Source of the DNA: Balaenoptera acutorostrata | Taxonomy: Eukaryota > Chordata > Mammalia > Artiodactyla > Balaenopteridae | Length of the DNA: 64,000 nucleotides | Assembly (NCBI RefSeq): GCF_949987535.1 | Contig: NC_080067.1 | Coordinates: 58,772,405 to 58,836,404 of the forward strand | Direction: 5' to 3' | Shown here: positions 56,602 to 64,000 of the stretch, one piece after another | Position numbering within the stretch: position 1 is the stretch's first letter | Layout of the letters: each line of letters opens with the position of its first letter | The notes under the pieces: generated by a model | Told to the model about the DNA's origin: nothing | The model's database searches: none | Seen by the model: the letters and a program-made list of their open reading frames with translations, nothing else | Program-made: the position numbers and the translations under genes

Positions 56602-59009
56602 GTAGTATATCATTTTAAAGTCAAGTTTTATTTTAATTTCTTGATAGTTTTTTAAATAATAAAGTAAGAGGTGTGCTCTATATTAACATACTATGCTAAT
56701 AATATGAATCCAATAATATTTATGTAAAACAAGCTGTAACTTCAGATCTGAATTATAATAAAGTATAGTTAGTATAGTTAATAAGAAGAACTCTGTGGAA
56801 TATTCTGTCAAAGGGTTTTTAAGAGGTGATAAAAATACAGTTTTTTTTTTAAGCCCAAGCATTTGGAATATGGCATTATTCTACTAAATGTTTTCCTTTA
56901 TCAAATAAACAGATGAGAGAGAATACTTAAAATCTCTGTTAATGAACAGGCGTCCTCTTGAAAATTCAATGTTTATTGCCAGTGAGATGAAAATTGTGAG
57001 GCAGCGAGGTAAGAGCATGGGGGGTCAAAGACACTAAATTCTATAATTTTGCATGGAAACTGGCCTAAAAGGAAGATAAGCCTCCTTGTTGGCATTTCTC
57101 TTTCCTTAATAGAATAACCTTTGTGTCCGGATAAAATAAGGTTGATGGGGTGGAGGAGAGATAAAAACCACAGAATTTCCACTGAAACAACTAAAGGACC
57201 TACTACAGTTCCATGTGTGCTGACAGAGGACACAAGACTCCTGGGGTTACTCACAGGAGGAGCAGAAGTATATGTAGTTGTGCTAGCTCTCAGAATAGGA
57301 CAGGATCATGGAGAATGCCAGCTGGAGCTGTCCTGAGTAGTGAGAACACCACCAATGAAGAAACCTGAGCTTGGGGGGACCAACTGCTTTTGTAGCAATC
57401 AGTAAGCAAGACTGACCACAGAGAGACCAGGTGCATCTCAGAACTATCTGATGCTTCCTGTGATCTTACCTCACTTGTCAGAATTCCAGTTTCATAATCA
57501 ATCCTGAAATGTGGCCTGAGTATAAGAACAGCCAAGGCCATCAGCTCAGCAAGACAATAGGAGCACAAGAGGCCTATGGTGGACAGCTTCCCTATACTTT
57601 TCTCCTTCTTCTGTTATCTAGTGCTCCCTCCCATTTTCCACCTATAAAAATATCTGCTCCAAACCTCATTCTAATCACATCCTCCAGAAAGGCAAAAACG
57701 CTGAATCCCATGTTGTCCCAGGAAAGCCATGGGCCCTAACTCACATTTGTGCTCTTTCTCTTTGGGGTCATGATAATATGGCTTAGTTTGAGGAATCCTT
57801 AACATTTCCTGACGGGCCCAGTATATTGCTAATATTCATTGTATCATTTCCGTCCCCTTCTTTCCAAGGAACTCTCATTTTTCAAAAATATTCTCAAACT
57901 TAATCTCTTCTAGATTTTGCTTAAAGAGTGATTAACAAGGTAAAGTGGAAATAGAAATTTTTATTTGTTGACAAATGTCTTTTCTAACAGTTTAGTTACA
58001 TTCTAACAAATGTTATTAATAGAATCAGTTGGCATGTGTAAATATAATGCAACTAAATGTAGTTAAAAGTGGTTACTTTGGGCTTTAATTTTTTAAGAGG
58101 CATATAATTAATTTCCTTTAAAAAAGTCAAAGAGCAACAAATACTAATTCAGTAAATCAAATGGAAGGGTCCTTGGCCTGGGGTCATCTGTGACATTCTA
58201 CAAAGTTGACTGGTTCAGCTGGCTAATAGATATCTTCTTTTAACCTCATTAATTTATATGTGTGTTCTGTGAAAAACCCATGCCTTGTTGAAAAGTCTTT
58301 CTAAATAAGAAGAATTTTTTCTTTACTCAACCTATACATACATTTAATACTTTTTTCATGGAAAAGAAGATGGAAAGTCAATTCCATATGATAGCCAGAG
58401 AAAGAGTCAGCTGGAGAAAGGAGACGAGAAAGAGGAAGAGAGACTGACTTACTCTTCTAATTTTATCTTGTAGACTGAGGGAGGTTGAATGAGCATCATA
58501 TTTGAGGTTTTGCTTCCCATTAATTGGGCAACTTTGGTTAAGTGAATTTATATTTCTGAGCCTCTTTCCTAATCTATAAAACTGGGATGATGAAAAATAC
58601 TGCATGGATTGGCATGAAGAATTTTGGAGGATTAGTTGTGGTTTGTGTCAAGTTCCTGACACCTAACTCCTACTTGGTATCTAATAAATGGTCACTGTTA
58701 TTATTGATGTTACTATTTTATCCTTTGACGATAAGGCCCTGAACACAATAGATGTTTCTGTGGCCCAGCAAATCAGAAAATATTAAAGAGAAGAGGAACA
58801 TTCTGGTAGATGCATAACACACTATAACGGAGATTTTTAGGATTGATGGTAAATGAACAGTTGGAAAAATATTTGTTTTTATCAGAGTCAGTTTGGCAGC
58901 TATTGGTGTGCACGCCTATTGCTTAAAGGTGCAATCCTTTGATGAGGTCTTTAAGCAAATTTATACATGTTTGTTCATAAGTTTTTTGAGTGTTAGAAGA
59001 AATTCCTTT
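56602..59009. other. Intergenic; unclassified block and MIR
   Basis: 56980-57830 is less AT-rich than its surroundings and may be an old LTR-type repeat, but I cannot name it. A MIR lies at 58500-58720. No gene supported. The longest frames (92 to 93 codons on the minus strand) lack recognisable features. Confidence 0.6.
58500..58720 (+). repeat. MIR-like SINE remnant
   Basis: Sense MIR order: 'GGGCAACTTTGGTTAAGTGAATT', 'TCTGAGCCTCTTTCCTAATC', 'TATAAAACTGGGATGATG', ending 'GGTATCTAATAAATGG'. Confidence 0.75.
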
Positions 59010-59025
59010 AAAACAATGGAAATCC

Positions 59026-59330
59026 GGGCTTCCCTGGTGGCGCAGTGGTTGAGAATCTGCCTGCCAATGCAGGGGACACAGGTTCGAGCCCTGGTCTGGG
59101 AAGATCCCACATGCCGCGGAGCGACTGGGCCCGTGAGCCACAATTACTGAGCCTGCGCGTCTGGAGCCTGTGCTCCGCAACAAGAGAGGCCGCGATAGTG
59201 AGAGGCCTGCGCGCCGCGATGAAGAATGGCCCCCACTTGCCGCAACTGGAGAAAGCCCTCACACAGAAACGAAAACCCAACACAGCCATAAATAAATAAA
59301 TAAATAAAATATTAAAAAAAAAAAAAAAAA
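59026..59330 (+). mobile_element. CHR-type tRNA-derived SINE
   Basis: Sense copy starting GGGCTTCCCTGGTGGCGCAG with an (AAAT)n and A-run tail. Flanked by the 16-bp duplication AAAACAATGGAAATCC (59010-59025 and 59331-59346). The perfect duplication suggests a recent insertion. Confidence 0.96.
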
Positions 59331-59346
59331 AAAACAATGGAAATCC

Positions 59347-60199
59347 TATTTGAAGATGATGATTTCCCCATGACGATTTCTTTTCCCAGGCCCTTTTGCT
59401 TCTCTGAAACTGGCTGTGTACCTTGTGATGCTAAGGCTGATTCTTAGGGAGTATGACATATCACATATTAAACTAAAATATGAAAGTCTTGCTCAAATAA
59501 AAGAAATGAGATGTAAAGTTTTAATTAAGAACTATTAATTAAGAATTAACCTTTTGGAAATTCACTTCCCTCCTAGCTGCAGGGCAAGGTTGTATTTGTC
59601 ACAGTGTGGTCATAGATGACTGTATTTTTAAAGATATGCTATATGCTGACTATAGCTTATGTGATTTATATTTTGAAATAGACCGTATGATAAGCAATTA
59701 CGTAATTCTGAGATAATCTCTACAGTCTCTGTAAGCCCTTTTGAATATTTCAGTAAACAAATATTGAAATACTAATATGGTAATTCCATATTCATATTTA
59801 AATCTGTTGTACTTTTTTAGGAGAATATTACTATTTTAGGAATATGCAAATGAAAGACAAAAATATTTGCGTTCTGAACTATTAGAAAGAGACTGAGAAA
59901 AAAATCATATTTAATGCAGATAATGCAAGCTCCCTAGGGATAGGGAGTATATTTTTATAAATTGGATTTATTTGTTGAATTTATTGTAAACATTCCACAA
60001 ATACCTGTTGATGATATTTCATTTGTCATCTTCATGGATCTAATGTGCTAACTTTGTTATAAGTAGTTTCCACAACATTTATGTGATGTTATTGATGGAA
60101 TGGTAGACCTATTTTGCACTAAATTTCCACTATGAAATTCATTATATATAAATGGTAGAGCATATTCTATAAATGATAGCATACATACTGTATCATCTT
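59347..60199. other. Intergenic, unique sequence
   Basis: No gene or named repeat recognised. Confidence 0.65.
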
Positions 60200-60371
60200 C
60201 AGTGCTTCTTAAAATTTGTCACCCTTGAGAATCACTTGGGGAAGTTTATTAAAATGCAGATTCTGGGGCCCACCTGTTCTGATTCTCATTCTGACAGGCC
60301 CAGAATCTGACTTTTCACAAAACTTAGAGTTAATTCTTGGAAGTAATTTTAACATATGTTGAGAAGCACTA
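60200..60371. mobile_element. hAT-Charlie-like DNA element
   Basis: Starts CAGTGCTTCTTAA and ends TTGAGAAGCACTA, near-matching inverted ends. The interior 'GAATCACTTGGGGAAGTTTATTAAAATGCAGATTCTGGGGCCC' type sequence, read in blocks, is typical of this family. The 8-bp flanks no longer match. Confidence 0.7.
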
Positions 60372-61320
60372 CTCTCCAATATTTGAAGAGAAAGACATTT
60401 ACTAACTTATTTTTTTCTCCTGAGGAACACATTTTGTCAATTTTATCTGTTTAGACATGTTCCTTCTAAGTATTCTTCCAGTTTCACTTCTCATAGTAGG
60501 AAGTATCTTCTCTACTTTTCTCATTTAACCACCAGTAAAAGTATGTCTTAGAAGGAAGCTTTGGGCTTGAAAAAACTATAACCTAATTCATCAGACTTTA
60601 GCCTTTTGAGATTAGTCCCACAAAACAATTAAAAACATGGTTTTCTGCTTGAAGTATTTAATTCTGTTTTAATTAGAAACCTTCCCCTTTTATTTACTTA
60701 GTACTCCTTCACCTTCATTGACATTGAGATGGTTTTCAGTGGGGCATCATGAATATGCCTGCATTTGCATACTCATATTGGAAAATTCTAATGGTAAAGA
60801 CATAATTAAGTTTTAAGGATCGTTTTGTACCTGAGATTACATTTATAATCCAATTTGGAATTTCTCCTATGAGATATCTGTGTATCTAAAAGGTTAACAA
60901 GTGGAGATTTACTGTGTTTCAAACTAAATCTAAATGATATTGCAAAATTGCATTTTTTGGTGGTTGCTTAGTAACAATCATCCAGTTTTCAAGAGAATCA
61001 TTCTTTGTAGAGATGATTCCTAGTATATGGGATGTGTAGTAGAAAGATATGTCAACATACATGTTGTTGGGAACATTTCAGAAATGTTCTGATTGAAACC
61101 ATGGTGATACTGGTTGGTTAGCACAGAGCCTCAGGCATAAGTAATCAATGTAATGCATCAATGAAGATTGGTGTTTCTAAAGCAGCACACTAGGAATGAC
61201 TAGTGTTTTCCTTTTTTTTTTAAACTGTATTTTTGCCTCCCTGCAAACAGATTTGGGTGGATCTGTTTGAAGAAAAGAACAGTGTAGTAGTTGTATTGCC
61301 TCATGGATTATTTACCTTTA
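60372..61320. other. Intergenic, unique sequence
   Basis: No gene or named repeat recognised. Confidence 0.65.
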
Positions 61321-62221
61321 TCCTCAAACATCTCTCTCTCCAGCCCTTTGCCCTCAGCCTATTCTCTCTTTAATCAACCACAATCTGGCCTTTCTGTTCC
61401 CTACCACACTGAAACTACTCCCACTAAGTCACCAATGACTTTTAATTGCTAAACCCAAAGGAAGTTTTCCAAGTCTCAGTCAGTGCTGTGCTAAGTCATA
61501 TTGGAAACTGTGGTAAAGGAAAAAGGCGTGTCCCTAAATCCCCTTATTAAAATACCCTCCCATGTTTTGAACCAAGTGGAAAAAGTTAATAATAACTCTA
61601 CAATCAAAAAACATGCCTATATATAAAACTCCATCCTGCCTAATCTGTTGGCAGACCATTGTCAACCCCATAAACCTACCCAGTGAAAGCAAAGGCTTTG
61701 CAGGTCCAAGAACTACAGACTGTCAGCATGTACAGTAACGCAGGGTAATAACACAAACAATGACCTGTCTTTATTCAAAATTTTAATATTTTGTTCACCG
61801 TGGATTCTTTTGCATTAATTTTTAATTTTAAAGTAATGCATTTAAATATTATTTATCTTCATTACGGAGTTTTTTGATGCCCCTTAAATTGTTTTGCCCA
61901 CAGTGAGTGCTTCACTCACCTCACCCCTAATTCCAGACCTGCCCATAGTACTGGGCCTCTTCTTGAACCTGATACTATTTTTCTGTCTCTTAAATATGTT
62001 CTCTCTGAGCTTCTGTGACATTGTTGTCTTGTGATTCCTTTCCTTCATCACCAGATATTCTCTCTCAGTATCTTTCCTGGGCTCTTCTTCTCTTCCAGCC
62101 CTTCAGTTTTTGGTGCTCTCAGTGGCTGATTCTCATTGTTATAAGTGTGGCTTTGTTTATGCTCTTTCTGATTGCATTCAGTCATTTCCACTGCTATTGC
62201 TTTTTTTTTTTAACTTTGGGT

Positions 62222-62252
<31 letters not shown>

Positions 62253-62650
62253 TGGCTGTGTTGGATCTTCGTTTCTGTGCCAGGGCTTTCTCTAGTTGCG
62301 GCAAGTGGGGGCCACTCTTCATCGCCGTGCGTGGGCCTCTCATTATCGCGGCTTCTCTTGTTGCGGAGCACAGGCTCTAGACGTGCAGGCTCAGTAATTG
62401 TGGCTCACGGGCCTAGTTGCTCTGCGGCATGTGGGATCTTCCCAGACCAGGGCTCGAACCCGTGTCCCCTGCATTGGCAGGCAGATTCTCAACCACTGCG
62501 CCACCAGGGAAGCCCTGCTATTGCTTTTTTCCACACCCTCATTATTTTATGGCTGAACAGTTGCAATAGGCTGCTAACAAGTTCCTCTAATCTCCATGCT
62601 GGCCCCTTTCTGGCCCACAGTACAGGCAGAATGATTTTTTTCTAAAGTGA
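61321..62650 (+). repeat. L2 LINE remnant (reverse transcriptase region), interrupted
   Basis: Sense L2 fragments in order: 61325-61490 ('CACACTGAAACTACTCCCACTAAG', 'TCACCAATGACTTTTAATTGC'), 61965-62200 (serine/leucine-rich RT-domain remnant with 'TCCTGGGCTCTTCTTCTC') and 62516-62650 ('TTGCAATAGGCTGCTAAC' and 'CAGGCAGAATGATTTTTTTCTAAAG'). The 61490-61960 interval is not recognised. A SINE interrupts at 62207-62515. Confidence 0.6.
62207..62515 (-). mobile_element. CHR-type tRNA-derived SINE
   Basis: Antisense copy with a (TTTA)n tail at 62219-62252. Flanked by the 15-bp duplication TGCTATTGCTTTTTT (62192-62206 and 62516-62530). Confidence 0.95.
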
Positions 62651-62654
62651 ATAT

Positions 62655-62790
62655 ATAATTCATATATTTATTAACTGAATATTTATTTAACATGTTTTTC
62701 CTGTCCTAGGTACTGTTTTAGATTCTAGGGATAAATCAGTAAATGAAAGAAAGTCCATACTCTTCAGAAACTTATGTCTTAATTTTATTT
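62655..62790 (-). repeat. L2-like remnant (antisense)
   Basis: 'TTATTAACTGAATATTTATTTAACA', 'CTAGGTACTGTTTTAGATTCTAGGG' and 'AATCAGTAAATGAAAG' are in antisense L2 3' order. Confidence 0.6.
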
Positions 62791-63239
62791 GAATATTGTT
62801 ATGGCCTCATTCTAGGTGTTGTATTTAATTTTTATCTAAATTTATGCTTGCATGGTGGATTTGGGTAGAAAGAAGGTTCTTTCCTCCTTTTCTCATACTT
62901 TGATTATAAAATTTTTTGAATATTTTTACTTTTCAGTTATGTACGAAGTGGTAGAAGCCTAGATTCTGCTTTCTAAAAGAATCACTTTTCATTAAGAATG
63001 TGGAAATCATTACCCATTGACTTGTTAGTACTTAGGATTTCTTTCAAGTCCCAGAAATAGAGGATGATGTAATAATTACCTTACCCTTATTCTTTACTCA
63101 TTATTTCTGCATGAATATGTTTTATACATATTATTAATTGTATCCCAAGTCTTGGAGCATATGTGCTACTACAGTCTTTAAACAAATTGTAATCCAGTCT
63201 AGTGACATGTTTTGTTTGGCTCACACTATGTATGTGTTT
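62791..63239. other. Intergenic, unique sequence
   Basis: No gene or named repeat recognised. Confidence 0.6.
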
Positions 63240-64000
63240 GTTTTAATTTTATTCAGTTATTTTTTAAATTAATAAACTTTATTTTTATAGTAGTTTTAGG
63301 TTCACAGCAAATTTGAACAGATAGTACAGAGAGTTCCTATGTATCCTTTCACCACAGGGATGATGCACAGCCTCTCCCAACATCAACATCCCACATGTAC
63401 CTGTATAGTACATTTGTCACAATTGATGAACCAACATTGATACATCACTATCAACAGTTTGCATTAGGCTTCACACTTTTGTGTTGTTCTGTGGATTTGA
63501 CAAGATATGATGTCATGTATCCACAATTATATATCTTACAAAATAGTTTCCCTGCTCAAAAATCCTCTGAGTTCCGGCTGTTCATCCTTACTTCCCCCTA
63601 AATCCCTGACAATCATTGATCTTTTTACTGTTTCCATGGTTTTGCATTTTGCAGAATGTCATATAGTTGGAATCATACAGTATGTAGCTTTCAGATTGTC
63701 TTCTTTTACTTGGTAGCATGCATAATTTATCATATATTGTTGTGGCTTTATACTCCATTTCTTTTCAGTACTTAATGATATCCTATTGTCTGGATATACC
63801 ACTGTTTGTCTATTCATCTATTGAAGGACATCTTAGTTGCTTCCAAGTTTTGACACTTATGAATAAAGCTGCTATGAATATCTGTGTGCAGGTCTTTGTG
63901 TGAACATAAGTTTTCAACTCATTTGAGTAAATACCAAAGAGCACAATTGTTAGGTCATATGGTAAGAGTGTGTTTAGTTTTGTAAGAAACTGCCAAACTT
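63240..64000 (-). mobile_element. Old L1 (antisense), continues beyond window
   Basis: 3' UTR starts near 63255 ('TTTATAGTAGTTTTAGGTTCACAGC', 'ACAGAGAGTTCCTATG'). The distal region reaches 'GTAAGAAACTGCCAAACTT' at the window end, which lies just 3' of the ORF2 C-terminal region. Diverged old mammalian type. Confidence 0.85.

Noticed and set aside
62219..62252. Regular TTTA repeats considered as an array
   Set aside because: A simple microsatellite in a SINE tail without spacers. No CRISPR-like repeat-spacer structure occurs anywhere in the window.

Overview
The window is mammalian nuclear DNA, AT-rich and dominated by interspersed repeats. I find no intact host protein-coding gene, rRNA, functional tRNA or CRISPR array. 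The organism is most likely a cetacean or a close relative. Seven copies of a roughly 300-bp tRNA-derived SINE begin GGGCTTCCCTGGTGGCGCAG and end in an (AAAT)n or A tail, which I recognise as the CHR-type SINE of whales and their nearest artiodactyl relatives. The young L1 3' ends also look like the cetacean L1 3' UTR. This assignment comes from recognising sequence, not from a database search.

Layout. 1-5363: an old plus-strand L1 cut by the window edge, carrying a nested antisense L1 fragment and a SINE. 5364-14339: mostly unique intergenic sequence with MIR, L2 and hAT remnants, microsatellites and one possible processed pseudogene at 8514-8930. 14340-28320: a stack of minus-strand L1s. 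An old internally deleted L1 is split by a 5'-inverted (twin-primed) L1, two SINEs and a full-length 7.3-kb L1 (19689-27019) flanked by an 11-bp target-site duplication. 28320-31820: unique sequence. 31831-39823: a second full-length minus-strand L1, older, interrupted by two SINEs. 39833-64000: unique intergenic sequence with old L1, HAL1-like and L2 pieces, two retroviral-type LTRs, two abutting older SINEs, an hAT element with an exact 8-bp duplication, several microsatellites, two more young SINEs and an old L1 running off the right edge.

How the parts work together. The only coding capacity is retrotransposon-derived. The 19689-27019 L1 has an uninterrupted ORF1 of 297 residues. Its ORF2 (endonuclease and reverse transcriptase) is broken by four small indel-type frame changes, so it should not mobilise itself as written. 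L1 enzymes acting in trans explain the SINEs, the 5'-truncated L1 pieces and a poly(A)-only insertion at 48345-48357.

I found no undescribed multi-gene system. The observations most worth checking are the poly(A)-only insertion, the twin-primed L1, the pattern of ORF2 lesions in the young L1, features shared by the two full-length L1 copies (5' YY1-like motif, 3' UTR G-tract, antisense open frame, CpG decay), and the unidentified pseudogene-like stretch near 8.6 kb. Boundaries of old repeats (MIR, L2, HAL1) are approximate, usually to within tens of bases.
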